A stretch of 64,000 nt of DNA from NCBI RefSeq assembly GCF_000377765.1, contig NZ_KB898674.1, forward strand, positions 1 to 64,000, written 5' to 3'. This document shows positions 44,892 through 53,924 of the stretch, in pieces (positions within the stretch are counted from its first letter, which is position 1; the number at the start of each line of letters is the position of its first letter). This DNA is from Gracilibacillus lacisalsi DSM 19029. GTDB taxonomy: Bacteria; Bacillota; Bacilli; Bacillales; Amphibacillaceae. Under the pieces are notes generated by a model, which saw only the letters and a list, made by a program, of their open reading frames with translations, was not told where the DNA came from and searched no databases. Both the position numbers and the translations under genes were made by a program.

Positions 44892-45494
44892 ATGGCTCGC
44901 TATACAGGTTCTGTATGGAAAAAGTCTCGTCGTCTTGGTATCTCATTAACAGGTACTGGTAAGGAGTTAGACAAACGTCCTTACGCACCAGGTCAACACG
45001 GACCTAATCAACGTCGTAAACTATCTGAATATGGTTTACAATTACAAGAAAAACAAAAGCTACGTTTCATGTACGGAATCAATGAACGTCAATTCCGTAG
45101 TTTATTTGATCGTGCTGGTAAAATGCAAGGTATCCATGGTGAAAACTTCATGATTCTTCTTGAATCTCGTCTTGATAACCTTGTTTACCGTCTAGGACTT
45201 GCTAGAACTCGTCGTCAAGCACGTCAATTAGTTAACCACGGTCACATTACAGTAGATGGAGGTCGCGTTGACATTCCTTCTTACCAAGTAAAACCTGGTC
45301 AGGTAATCGGTGTTCGTGAAAAATCTCAAAAGCTAGATATTATCGCTGATGCTATTGAGGCTAACACTTTCACACCTGAATATGTATCATTCGACGCAGA
45401 CAAATTAGAAGGTAGTTACACTCGCTACCCAGAGCGTTCTGAGTTACCTGCAGAAATTAACGAAGCGCTTATTGTTGAGTTCTACTCTCGTTAA
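44892..45494 (+). CDS. rpsD: 30S ribosomal protein S4
   Basis: S4 binds 16S rRNA early in small-subunit assembly. The 200 residues begin [16 protein letters not shown], and the S4 RNA-binding domain is at about 90-155 with [27 protein letters not shown]. There is no zinc-binding cysteine, so it is the Zn-independent type. GGAG precedes the start, and a long leader suggests autoregulation. In B. subtilis tyrS is next to rpsD; here about 15 kb intervenes. Confidence 0.98.
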   Translation: MARYTGSVWKKSRRLGISLTGTGKELDKRPYAPGQHGPNQRRKLSEYGLQLQEKQKLRFMYGINERQFRSLFDRAGKMQGIHGENFMILLESRLDNLVYRLGLARTRRQARQLVNHGHITVDGGRVDIPSYQVKPGQVIGVREKSQKLDIIADAIEANTFTPEYVSFDADKLEGSYTRYPERSELPAEINEALIVEFYSR

Positions 45495-45522
45495 TTTCAG
45501 AGTATATTTTTTAGCAATTTTA

Positions 45523-45565
45523 AAAACCCTAGAAAACTTGATCATCAAGTTTTCTAGGGTTTTTG
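45523..45565 (+). terminator. Intrinsic terminator of rpsD
   Basis: A perfect long palindrome, AAAAACCCTAGAAAACTTGA with its complement, is followed by T residues. Confidence 0.92.
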
Positions 45566-45853
45566 TTTGTTTTTAGCATTATAAATGATGACCTTATATT
45601 TACATACTTTACTCCGTCAAGTACTAGAAACTCATAAACTTAAATATTTCCTCTTGTAAAAAGGACAAGATAAAATAAAAAACACCTTATTTAAGACGTC
45701 ACTGTTATGACACCAAATATCCATTTCCAAATTTTCTCCACTCATTAAAAAATATGCCTTTAAGTTCCTATTAATAACCTACACATAATTTTGTCACCTG
45801 CTTATAATACAGTAATAATTATAGATAAGAATGATACAGAAAGGCTGAAGAGC

Positions 45854-46561
45854 GTGATTATTTTTGATAAAGAAGCTACGAACCCTGAGAACCCAGTTTT
45901 TTTGCATATACCGAAAACAGGTGGGAAGACTTTATGGGACTTATTCGAAAGACAACAAGATACTATCCATGTATGGCACAATCGATATTTTAAGGATTAT
46001 CCAAAACCAGTTCGTTTTTTCACGTTTCTAAGAGACCCAGCTGACCGTGTTATTTCTACTTATTATTATATAAGAAGTTATGAACGAGACCCGTTATACC
46101 AACAAGTAAATGATATGCCCCTGCAAGATTTTGTCGAATATATGCAAAATGAAAAAATAGAAAACCAACCTTATAACAAAAGCGATATTCGTAATATTCG
46201 TTATAGAACGGTTAACCTCGCGACACGATATTTATCCGGCGGTGACTCCAATGATTTAGAAAGAGCAAAACATCATATCACCAAACACTTTGAATTAGTA
46301 GGATTTACTGACATGTATCTTGAATCATTGTTTTTCATGCATCAAATTTATGGTTGGGACATTGCATCTATTAACAGGAAAAATAAAACAAACAGCAGAC
46401 CGGAGATGGATACCATTGCTCCAAACATCATTCAGTCCATTGAACAAGTCAATCATCATGATAAAAAACTATATGAATGGGCAAAGCAGCATTTCATAAA
46501 AAAGTTAAATCAACTTGATAAAGAAGAATTAACCAACTGGATCAAACAATTTGAAGCTTGA
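45854..46561 (+). CDS. Sulfotransferase-family protein (Sulfotransfer_2-like)
   Basis: The protein has a 5'-phosphosulfate-binding loop, HIPKTGGKT at residues 18-26, and a 3'-phosphate-binding motif, RDPADRVIST at 60-69. Both are hallmarks of PAPS-dependent sulfotransferases of the heparan-sulfate type. I start at the GTG at 45854, nine bases after AAAGG, giving 235 residues; the earlier TTG lacks a ribosome site and overlaps the likely -10. The acceptor is unknown; a surface glycan is possible. No PAPS-synthesis or glycan genes are adjacent. It is the first accessory gene after rpsD. Confidence 0.85.
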   Translation: MIIFDKEATNPENPVFLHIPKTGGKTLWDLFERQQDTIHVWHNRYFKDYPKPVRFFTFLRDPADRVISTYYYIRSYERDPLYQQVNDMPLQDFVEYMQNEKIENQPYNKSDIRNIRYRTVNLATRYLSGGDSNDLERAKHHITKHFELVGFTDMYLESLFFMHQIYGWDIASINRKNKTNSRPEMDTIAPNIIQSIEQVNHHDKKLYEWAKQHFIKKLNQLDKEELTNWIKQFEA

Positions 46562-46570
46562 ATGAAGATA

Positions 46571-46604
46571 AAAAATCTCCCATAGACTTACCACACTCTA
46601 TGGG
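46571..46604 (-). terminator. Terminator of the aap operon, possibly bidirectional
   Basis: CCCATAGA and TCTATGGG form an 8-bp stem with a ten-base loop. On the minus strand it ends in GATTTTT. It also lies just after the convergent sulfotransferase gene. Confidence 0.75.
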
Positions 46605-46638
46605 AAATACTGCATTCGAAATATAATAATATTTTTAA

Positions 46639-47406
46639 TTACAATATTTGTGAAAGAAATAACTTTGTCCGCTCATTTTTGGGATTATCAAACAACTCTT
46701 CTGGTGTACCTGTTTCTACAATCTCTCCTTGATCAAATAAAACAATTCGATCAGCCACTTCACGAGCAAATCCCATTTCGTGTGTAACACAAAGCATTGT
46801 CATCCCTGATTTCGCCAGTTCTTTCATTACATCGAGAACTTCTTTAATCATTTCAGGATCCAGTGCCGAAGTTGGCTCATCAAACAACATAATTTCTGGT
46901 TGCATCGCTAGCGCTCTGGCTATTGCTACCCGTTGTTGTTGGCCACCTGATAATTGACCTGGATATTTATCAGCTTGTTCTGGGATTCCTACACGCTTCA
47001 AAAGTTCTAAAGCTAGTTTTTCTGCTTCTGCCTTAGGTTTTTTTCGCACCCATATCGGAGCAAGTGTTATATTTTTCATAACGGTCATATGAGGAAATAG
47101 ATTGAATTGTTGAAATACCATACCTGTTTCTTTTCTAATCTTTTCAATATCTTTTACATCATGTGATAAGTTAATCCCATCAATAGTTATCTCTCCTTGT
47201 TGAATTTCTTCTAAACCATTGATTGTTCTTATAAACGTAGATTTTCCTGAACCTGAAGGTCCTAGAATTACTAAAACCTCCCCTTTTTTTACATCTAAAG
47301 TAACATCTTTTAACACATGTAGTTTTCCGAACCATTTATTTACATTAGCGCATGAAATTAGATATTCCTTTTGTTTTTCTGAAGTTTGAACAGATAACTG
47401 TTCCAT
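46639..47406 (-). CDS. aapP: Amino-acid ABC transporter ATP-binding protein (AapP/GlnQ type)
   Basis: This ATPase powers the polar amino-acid importer encoded by the genes upstream. Its 255 residues show Walker [10 protein letters not shown], the signature [15 protein letters not shown] and Walker [15 protein letters not shown], with a downstream [12 protein letters not shown] switch. An N-terminal extension of about 15 residues precedes the domain. The ATG follows AAAGGAG. It is last in a four-gene operon, 20 bp after the permease gene. Confidence 0.93.
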   Translation of the reverse strand: MEQLSVQTSEKQKEYLISCANVNKWFGKLHVLKDVTLDVKKGEVLVILGPSGSGKSTFIRTINGLEEIQQGEITIDGINLSHDVKDIEKIRKETGMVFQQFNLFPHMTVMKNITLAPIWVRKKPKAEAEKLALELLKRVGIPEQADKYPGQLSGGQQQRVAIARALAMQPEIMLFDEPTSALDPEMIKEVLDVMKELAKSGMTMLCVTHEMGFAREVADRIVLFDQGEIVETGTPEELFDNPKNERTKLFLSQIL

Positions 47407-47426
47407 CTAACCTACTCCTTTCTTCT

Positions 47427-48629
47427 TTACCGTTTTCCTACACCCAGATTTTTTTCTAACCTTTGACTTCCATATGACATCGAATAAGCAATCATCCAAT
47501 AAATCACAGCTACATATAAATAAACTTCCATGATACTTCCCAAGTAGTCTGGATTTGATTTTACTGACTGAGCGATACCTAATAGATCCATTAAACCGAC
47601 TATTGTTACTAAAGAAGTATCTTTAAACATGGAGATACTTTGACCAACAATAGCAGGTATTACCGCACGTAATGCTTGCGGCATAATAATGAAATACATT
47701 AATTGGACTGGATTTAAACCTAATGCTCTCCCTGCTTCTCGTTGTCCATTGGGGATAGATTGCAAACCTCCCCGAACATTTTCAGCCATGTACGCTGCTG
47801 TGAATAAGGTGGCACCTATCATCGCACTTACCACATTATTAATGGTTAAACCTTGCGGCAAAAATAATGGAAACATGAAGATGGACATAAAGAATATCGT
47901 AATTAAGGGAACACCTCTGATTGTTTCAATATATATCACACAAAAGTACTTGATAATCGGTAGTTTACTAGTCCTTCCTAAAGCTAAAAGGATTCCAATC
48001 GGGATTGATCCAACAATGGCAACGATAGATAGGATTAAAGTTAACAATAGCCCTCCCCAGACATTGGTAGACACTTTAGGTAAAATTCCATAACCGTTTA
48101 TAATAAATAGAATAACTGGAAAGGATATGAACCACCCCAACAGAACGAATGGTTTTTGTTTTGGCAATTTTGGACCTGCTAAGTATCCTCCTATTACACA
48201 AACGATACAACCAACTAACCATAATTTTGTATTAGTTGAGGTAAAAGGTACCAAAGTATGAATAACCATAACGATCACTAACACACTAGACAAATGTAAG
48301 ATAGTACCTTTCCATACTCCTGCCGATAATCCAAATAACAAGGAGACAAACACTAAACTTAACCAAACACGCCAAAGATATTCTAAAGGGTATTGACCCA
48401 CCATGAATAATTTAAAATTATCTGTCACTACTGCCCAATCAGCTTCCGTTAATAGCCAAGTGACTATACCTTTTGTCATAAAGTAAATAACAAGTATTGA
48501 AACTAGTGTCAAAATACTGTTATACCAGTTATTAAATAATTTTTTTCTTAACCAAGTTCCTAGCCCCAGTTTTACTCCAGGAGGTGACGTAGGAGCTAGC
48601 TCAGTTTTTACCTCTGTATTTAAATCCAC
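47427..48629 (-). CDS. aapM: General amino-acid ABC permease (AapM/BztC type)
   Basis: This is the larger class of amino-acid permease, about 400 residues with roughly eight helices rather than the usual five. The C-terminal half has the HisM-type core, with TLILSIVAIVGSIPIGILLALG and the EAA loop REAGRALGLNPVQLMYFIIMP. The N-terminal half has extra membrane segments, as in AapM, BztC and YhdY. The GTG at 48629 follows GAGG by nine bases. It forms a pair with the next permease. Confidence 0.9.
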   Translation of the reverse strand: MDLNTEVKTELAPTSPPGVKLGLGTWLRKKLFNNWYNSILTLVSILVIYFMTKGIVTWLLTEADWAVVTDNFKLFMVGQYPLEYLWRVWLSLVFVSLLFGLSAGVWKGTILHLSSVLVIVMVIHTLVPFTSTNTKLWLVGCIVCVIGGYLAGPKLPKQKPFVLLGWFISFPVILFIINGYGILPKVSTNVWGGLLLTLILSIVAIVGSIPIGILLALGRTSKLPIIKYFCVIYIETIRGVPLITIFFMSIFMFPLFLPQGLTINNVVSAMIGATLFTAAYMAENVRGGLQSIPNGQREAGRALGLNPVQLMYFIIMPQALRAVIPAIVGQSISMFKDTSLVTIVGLMDLLGIAQSVKSNPDYLGSIMEVYLYVAVIYWMIAYSMSYGSQRLEKNLGVGKR

Positions 48630-48635
48630 TAACAA

Positions 48636-49814
48636 TCACCTCTCAACAATCTGCACTTTATTATTAAATACATTCATAAAAATTGAAGTAATAATACTCA
48701 AAATTAAATAAACGGTAATCATAATGACAATCGATTGAATCGCTCTACCTGTTTGATTATTAATGGTTTCTGCAACATAAACCAAATCAGGATAACCGGC
48801 TGCAATCGCCAAACTGGAATTTTTCGTCAGATTTAAGTATTGACTTGTCACAGGAGGGATAATAATACGAATAGCTTGTGGAAACACGACAAATCTCATC
48901 GAAGTAGAATATTTAAGCCCCAGTGCACTGGATGCTTCCATTTGACCTTTCGAGACAGACAAAATACCACCGCGAACGATTTCTGCAATATAAGTAGCTG
49001 TATAAATTGTTAAGGCTAGAAAAATGGCTAGAAAATTTTCCGAGATTATATAACCACCTTCAAAGTTGAAATTCCCTAAGACTGGTGACTCTATAGTAAC
49101 TGGTGCTTGTTGTGTAAGAAGCCATGCCAATACTAAAGGAAAAACTAATCCAAGAAAAGCCCATAACAGCGGATACTGTTTTTTCCCTGATTTCATTTGA
49201 ATATGAAGTCTGTACCTCCATACAATAACCGCTAGTAAAACACCAGATAAAAATAAAATGAACCATGTTGTACTACCAGTTGTAGTATGAAACCACGGAA
49301 TTGCTGCTCCACGGTTGCTTAAGAAAATTGATCCAATTTTAACACTTTCTTTCACATCTGGTAATGCTAAAAAAACAGCAAAGTACCAAATTAATATTTG
49401 GACGAGTAAAGGTGTATTCCTAAATATTTCAATATAGACAGTTGCTAATTTTTGGACAAGCCAATGACTTGATAAACGACTTATACCAACAATAACACCT
49501 ATGATAGTGGCAAAAACAATGCCAATGACTGATACTTTTATTGTATTTAAAATCCCTACTAATATAGCTTTCATATACGTATCTGTCGATTGGTACCCTA
49601 TTATAGATTCACCAATATTAAATGAAGCCATGTTCTGCAAAAAATCAAAGCCAAGGTTAATACCTAGTGCTTGCAAACCATTTATGGCGTTATTAATCAG
49701 ATAATACAAAACACCAATCAACACTGCAACAAACAATAGTTGAATCAGAATAGGTATAACTCGATTATCTCGCCAAAAAGGCGTCGACATATTCGCATCC
49801 GAATTTTTCATCAT
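48636..49814 (-). CDS. aapQ: General amino-acid ABC permease (AapQ/BztB type)
   Basis: The ATG at 49814 has AGAGGTG six bases upstream and gives 392 residues. The permease core includes ATIIGVIVGISRLSSHWLVQK and FRNTPLLVQILIWYF. The EAA-like loop EASSALGLKYSTSMRFVVFPQ is near the C-terminus. A large inserted segment between the first helices distinguishes the AapQ/BztB class from five-helix GlnP-type permeases. It is followed by aapM with a six-base gap. The longer frame to 49847 has no site. Confidence 0.9.
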   Translation of the reverse strand: MMKNSDANMSTPFWRDNRVIPILIQLLFVAVLIGVLYYLINNAINGLQALGINLGFDFLQNMASFNIGESIIGYQSTDTYMKAILVGILNTIKVSVIGIVFATIIGVIVGISRLSSHWLVQKLATVYIEIFRNTPLLVQILIWYFAVFLALPDVKESVKIGSIFLSNRGAAIPWFHTTTGSTTWFILFLSGVLLAVIVWRYRLHIQMKSGKKQYPLLWAFLGLVFPLVLAWLLTQQAPVTIESPVLGNFNFEGGYIISENFLAIFLALTIYTATYIAEIVRGGILSVSKGQMEASSALGLKYSTSMRFVVFPQAIRIIIPPVTSQYLNLTKNSSLAIAAGYPDLVYVAETINNQTGRAIQSIVIMITVYLILSIITSIFMNVFNNKVQIVER

Positions 49815-49861
49815 TTCAATCACCTCTGATATCGTACATTTATTCACGGGGGATATTGATG

Positions 49862-49890
49862 AAAGACCTGCTCGGTAATAGCAGGTCTTT
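49862..49890 (-). terminator. Intercistronic hairpin after aapJ
   Basis: AAAGACCTGCT and AGCAGGTCTTT are perfect 11-bp arms around seven bases. On the minus strand only a short TTT follows, so it may be a partial terminator or an RNA stabiliser that raises binding-protein output over permease output. Confidence 0.78.
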
Positions 49891-49912
49891 CATAGAATTA
49901 ACACCTCTGAAA

Positions 49913-51046
49913 TTAGCGGAATGGAGGTGAATACAAAAGACCACCATTTGTCCAATTCTCATTTAAACCTCTCTCTAGATTGAAAATTGTATCTGGACCT
50001 AGGTGACGGTCATAAATTTCTCCATAGTTACCGACATGCTTAATAACACGATAGCCAAAATCTTCTGATAGACCTAACATAGATCCTAAGTCACCTTCAA
50101 GCCCTAGTAATCGACGAATCACAGGGTCGTCACTATCCATGAATTCATCTACATTTTCAGAATTAATCCCCAGTTCTTCTGCTTCAATTGTTGCGAAGGT
50201 TATCCACTTGACGATATTGAACCATTGATCATCACCTTGTCTAACCGTAGGCCCCAATGGTTCCTTAGATAGTGCTTCATCAAGAATCGTGTGTGCTTCA
50301 GGATCACTTAGTGTTTCTAATCGTGACACAAGACCAGACTTATCTGTTGTCCATGCATCCACGCTTCCTTCTTCATATGCGGCAACTAAAGCATCATTAT
50401 CATCAAAAGTTACTTGCTCATAGTCAATGTTCAATTTCCGAAATTGGTCAGCTAGGTTTAATTCAGTTGTTGTACCAGTTTCCACTCCAATACGAGCTCC
50501 TGCTAAATCTTCTAGACTAGTAATTCCACTATCCGCTCGTACCATCATTCCTTGACCATCATAAAAGGTGGTCGGTCCAAAATGGGTACCTAAATCCGTA
50601 TCCCTTGTAGTAGTCCATGTTGTATTACGAATTAATACGTCCACCTCTCCAGTTTGTAGTGCAGTAAAGCGTTCATCTGCTGATAAAGGTCTTACTTCTA
50701 TCGCTTCGGGATCATCAAAAATAGCTGCTGCTATTGCTTTTCCAAAATCAATATCAAACCCTTCGATTTCTCCAGTTTCATTGAGATAACCAAACCCCGG
50801 AAGCTGATTGTTTCCACCTAAGATTAAGTGACCTCTATCTTCTACAGCAGTTAAAGTAGAGCGAGATGAATTTTCTGATTCATGATCATCAGAACTTGTA
50901 TCTGTTTCTTCTGTATTTGATTCATTTGTTGTTTCTGTCTCTTCTTCTGAACTAGCATCCTCTGGTGTGCAGCCGACAATAAATAGTACTAGACCTAAAA
51001 TGACACAAGCAAAAAACAGCTTTAATGACATTCTCTTCTTTAGCAA
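49913..51046 (-). CDS. aapJ: Amino-acid-binding lipoprotein (AapJ/BztA type)
   Basis: This 377-residue protein has a lipoprotein signal ending in IVGC and a long acidic Ser/Thr/Glu linker, residues about 28-60. The binding domain follows, with FGYLNETGEIEGFDIDFGKA, DERFTALQTGEVDVLIRNTTWT and IKHVGNYGEIYDRHLG. These are features of the general L-amino-acid binding proteins of the Aap/Bzt type. It starts at TTG, seven bases after GGGGG. It is the first gene of the operon and is separated from the permeases by a hairpin. Confidence 0.92.
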   Translation of the reverse strand: MLKKRMSLKLFFACVILGLVLFIVGCTPEDASSEEETETTNESNTEETDTSSDDHESENSSRSTLTAVEDRGHLILGGNNQLPGFGYLNETGEIEGFDIDFGKAIAAAIFDDPEAIEVRPLSADERFTALQTGEVDVLIRNTTWTTTRDTDLGTHFGPTTFYDGQGMMVRADSGITSLEDLAGARIGVETGTTTELNLADQFRKLNIDYEQVTFDDNDALVAAYEEGSVDAWTTDKSGLVSRLETLSDPEAHTILDEALSKEPLGPTVRQGDDQWFNIVKWITFATIEAEELGINSENVDEFMDSDDPVIRRLLGLEGDLGSMLGLSEDFGYRVIKHVGNYGEIYDRHLGPDTIFNLERGLNENWTNGGLLYSPPFR

Positions 51047-51200
51047 GGTAAATCCCCCTTATTTATTTTTAGCTCTATGTTAAAGAATAGAACTCGAAAT
51101 GAAACAATTAGCTATTGACCACAACTAAATGATTCGTAATCTAACAATAAAACCACTTAATATTTATTTCATTTTACTTATATCCACCTTCTTCTTACAT

Positions 51201-51215
51201 TAACCTGTCAGGTTA
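51201..51215. promoter_or_regulatory. Perfect 15-nt palindrome, candidate operator of the aap operon
   Basis: TAACCTGTCAGGTTA is exactly symmetric about its central base. It overlaps the predicted -10 box, a typical place for repressor binding. I do not know the cognate regulator. Confidence 0.6.
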
Positions 51216-51239
51216 TATTACGTTATTTTAATAAAACAA
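51212..51239 (-). promoter_or_regulatory. Candidate promoter of the aap operon
   Basis: On the minus strand TTGTTT and TATAAC are 16 bp apart, about 165 bp upstream of the aapJ start. Confidence 0.5.
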
Positions 51240-51320
51240 GACTATATTGGTTATTTTGTTATATTTACTCACAAACAACCACGTTACCTTCATGAGCTGT
51301 ATCTAAGTAGACAGACAAAC

Positions 51321-51354
51321 AAAAAGAGCCAATTGAAAAAAATCAAATTGGCTC
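51321..51354 (-). terminator. Intrinsic terminator of the phn operon
   Basis: GAGCCAATT and AATTGGCTC form a 9-bp stem. On the minus strand TTTTTG follows. It lies about 65 bp beyond the last phn gene. Confidence 0.85.
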
Positions 51355-51417
51355 AAAATAATAAAATATACCTTTTTACTCATTATACTAATAAATTGAC
51401 CGTCAATTACATGAACA

Positions 51418-52284
51418 TTATCTCGTTTTAACCGAGGAAGGAAAATAACGCTCTTTCAACCGAGTTGAAATAACCTCTAAGATAATAGCAATAATTAATA
51501 TTGCATATGTAATAAAACCAACTTCTCGCAAATCAAAATAGAAACCAGAAGCCATGAATAATTCAAATCCGATACCACCTGCTCCAGCAGCCGCGCCCAT
51601 TGCCACTGCTACAGAAAAGTTTATCTCAAACCGTAAAAACGTCCAAGACAATAAATAAGTGAAAGTGGATGGTAGGACACCATTGATGACAATATGCCAC
51701 CAACTAGATCCTGTTGCTCGTAATGCTTCGATTATCCCCGGATTCACTTCCTCAAATGATTCAGAAAATGCTTTAACCAGGTAAGCTACGGAGTGAAACA
51801 ACATCCCAAGTACTGCTGCTTCACTTCCAAGACCAGCAGCAATAGCAAATATTAATACCCATAGTACTGTTGGTACTGCACGAATAAACGCTACTACAAC
51901 CCGAACAGTGTTGGATAGCCATGGTTTAGAGAGATTCTCTGCTGCCATTAAGGAAAGAAAGAAAGCAATTATCGCACCAAAAATCGTTGCTAATACACCT
52001 AAGCCAAGAGTTACTCCTACTTGATAAAACGCTTCGCCCCAGCTAAAATGGCTTAATCCTGGTTCGAAAAACATCACTCGAATATTGTGGAGTGTCTCTG
52101 TAACCGCACGTTCTAACTGGAGTCCTGTATAATCAAAGAAGAAAAAAGCTAATATCGTTAACGCCGTTAGCACCCATATCGTCCATTTTACGACTGAATC
52201 AATTTTATTCCCAGATTTAATATTAATTTGACCGTTTCTCTTACGCTTAATAAGAGCTGGATCAAGTTCTTTCACCATCTCCAT
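51418..52284 (-). CDS. phnE: Phosphonate-type ABC permease (PhnE type), second
   Basis: This 288-residue permease has a charged N-terminus, then about six helices from residue 30. FWSWG-like loops, IRAVPTVLWVLIF and EALRATGSSWWHIVINGVLP fit the PhnE family. It shares one base with the upstream paralogous permease, so they are translated together and probably form a heterodimer. It is the last gene before the terminator. Confidence 0.9.
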   Translation of the reverse strand: MEMVKELDPALIKRKRNGQINIKSGNKIDSVVKWTIWVLTALTILAFFFFDYTGLQLERAVTETLHNIRVMFFEPGLSHFSWGEAFYQVGVTLGLGVLATIFGAIIAFFLSLMAAENLSKPWLSNTVRVVVAFIRAVPTVLWVLIFAIAAGLGSEAAVLGMLFHSVAYLVKAFSESFEEVNPGIIEALRATGSSWWHIVINGVLPSTFTYLLSWTFLRFEINFSVAVAMGAAAGAGGIGFELFMASGFYFDLREVGFITYAILIIAIILEVISTRLKERYFPSSVKTR

Positions 52285-53069
52285 TATAAGATCACCCTCC
52301 GTATTTTATTAGATACTAATTCAATGGCAATAACGGCGATAATAATGGTAAATGTAATGAGTGCAACTAGGTTATAATTCATATTTTTATAATAAAGGTC
52401 AAACATGTATCCAATACCGGTACCTGTCAAGATCCCAACCAACGTAGCACTACGAATATTAGTCTCAATCATAAATAAAATCCAGCTAAGCATCTGCGGA
52501 AGACTTTGTGGGATGACAGCCTTACTAATCATATGGAAATAAGTGGCCCCTGTCGCAGTTAGTGCTTCAACAGAACTTTGATTGGCTTCATCTACCGATT
52601 CAATAAATGCTCTAGTCAAGAAACCCACTGTTGCAACAAATAAAGCCAAAAATCCGGTAACAGAATTTTGCCCGAACGAGATCAACAAGATTAGTGACCA
52701 TGCTACAACCGGAATATTTCTTGAAAACGAGGCGATAAACCTAGCGATAACACTAAATGTTTGATTCACTTTCGTAGTTTTTGATCCCATTATTGCTAGA
52801 AAGAGTGATACTACTGCCGCCAAAGTTGTAGCTGCAATCGACATAAAAATGGTTTCCCCTAGTTTTTCCAAAATTTGAGGCAGCTTTTGCAAAGACTCCT
52901 CGGTAATCAATAGATTAGAGAATATCCAACTAAACGCAGCTGGTATAGTTGCAATGCTTTCGATTAAATTAAAATTCGTTATGAAAGAAGATAAATAGGT
53001 GATCAAAATGATGAGAATTAAAAAGATCGTTGTTTGCCATTTATTCTTGCGCATTTGCTTTGCGTCCAT
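52284..53069 (-). CDS. phnE: Phosphonate-type ABC permease (PhnE type), first
   Basis: The 261 residues carry six helices and the PhnE-type loop VEALTATGATYFHMISKAVIPQS. RFIASFSRNIPVVAWSLILL is the usual preceding segment. GGGAG lies before the ATG. It resembles the next permease but is clearly distinct, an arrangement seen in phosphonate and phosphite importers that have two permease genes. It lies 13 bp after phnC. Confidence 0.9.
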   Translation of the reverse strand: MDAKQMRKNKWQTTIFLILIILITYLSSFITNFNLIESIATIPAAFSWIFSNLLITEESLQKLPQILEKLGETIFMSIAATTLAAVVSLFLAIMGSKTTKVNQTFSVIARFIASFSRNIPVVAWSLILLISFGQNSVTGFLALFVATVGFLTRAFIESVDEANQSSVEALTATGATYFHMISKAVIPQSLPQMLSWILFMIETNIRSATLVGILTGTGIGYMFDLYYKNMNYNLVALITFTIIIAVIAIELVSNKIRRVIL

Positions 53070-53082
53070 GTTACCTACTCCC

Positions 53083-53847
53083 TTAAACCGTTATTAATTC
53101 TCTTGATTCAATTCCATAAATATTCTCAATCTGCTCACCGTAAAGAAGTTTGCTAGGACCATCAAACACAATTTCACCTTTTTTTAAGCCAATAATTCGA
53201 CTGGCATATTCCTTTGCTACTTCCACTTGATGGAGGTTAACAATACAAGTAATTCCCATTTCCGTACTAATCGATTTCAAATAATCCATAATAACTTTGG
53301 AGGAATTTGGATCTAAAGAGGCAATCGGCTCATCACAAAGAATCAGTTTCGGCTCCTGAATAAGTGCACGACATATTCCGACACGCTGTTGCTGACCACC
53401 ACTTAATTGATCACAGCGTTTGTATGCGTGCTCTGAAATCCCAAGCTTCTCTAGTAGATAAAAAGCCTGTTCCTTTTCTTGTTCAGTAAATCTTCCAAGT
53501 ACACCTTGGATCGTTGATTTATAGCCAAACCGACCGTGCAGTACGTTTTCGATCACTGTTAAGCGTGGCACGAGATTATAATGCTGAAAAATCATTCCGA
53601 TATTCGTGCGCAACTGTCGTAATTCCTTCTTCTTCATTGCGCCCACATCTAATCCGTTAAAAATGACTTTCCCCTCATTTATTTCCACCAAGCGATTTAT
53701 ACAGCGAAGCAAGGTAGACTTTCCAGCACCTGAAGGACCAATAACCGATAAGAACTCCCCAGCTTCCACTTCAAAGTCAACATCCTTTAACACCTTGGTT
53801 TCCCCATCATAAAACTTACTTAGTCCTTCCACTTTAAGTAATGACAT
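53083..53847 (-). CDS. phnC: Phosphonate-type ABC ATP-binding protein (PhnC)
   Basis: This 254-residue ATPase has Walker [25 protein letters not shown] and ILCDEPIASLDPNSSK, with the PhnC-type phrase MIFQHYNLVPRLTVIENVLHGR. It energises uptake through the two PhnE subunits. It lies between the binding-protein gene and the permeases in one operon. Phosphonate, phosphite and related esters are all possible cargoes for the family. Confidence 0.92.
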   Translation of the reverse strand: MSLLKVEGLSKFYDGETKVLKDVDFEVEAGEFLSVIGPSGAGKSTLLRCINRLVEINEGKVIFNGLDVGAMKKKELRQLRTNIGMIFQHYNLVPRLTVIENVLHGRFGYKSTIQGVLGRFTEQEKEQAFYLLEKLGISEHAYKRCDQLSGGQQQRVGICRALIQEPKLILCDEPIASLDPNSSKVIMDYLKSISTEMGITCIVNLHQVEVAKEYASRIIGLKKGEIVFDGPSKLLYGEQIENIYGIESRELITV

Positions 53848-53924
53848 GGAACAAACTCCTTTATCGTTTTATTTAGAAAATACGGAGTATGCATTACTCA
53901 TGCATACCCCCCTTGGGCTTTTTA

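Larger units (their letters stand above)
51047..51417. other. Gap upstream of the aap operon
   Basis: It holds the phn operon terminator at the far end, then a promoter with an overlapping perfect palindrome, and an AT-rich leader of about 155 nt. No gene is supported. Confidence 0.65.
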
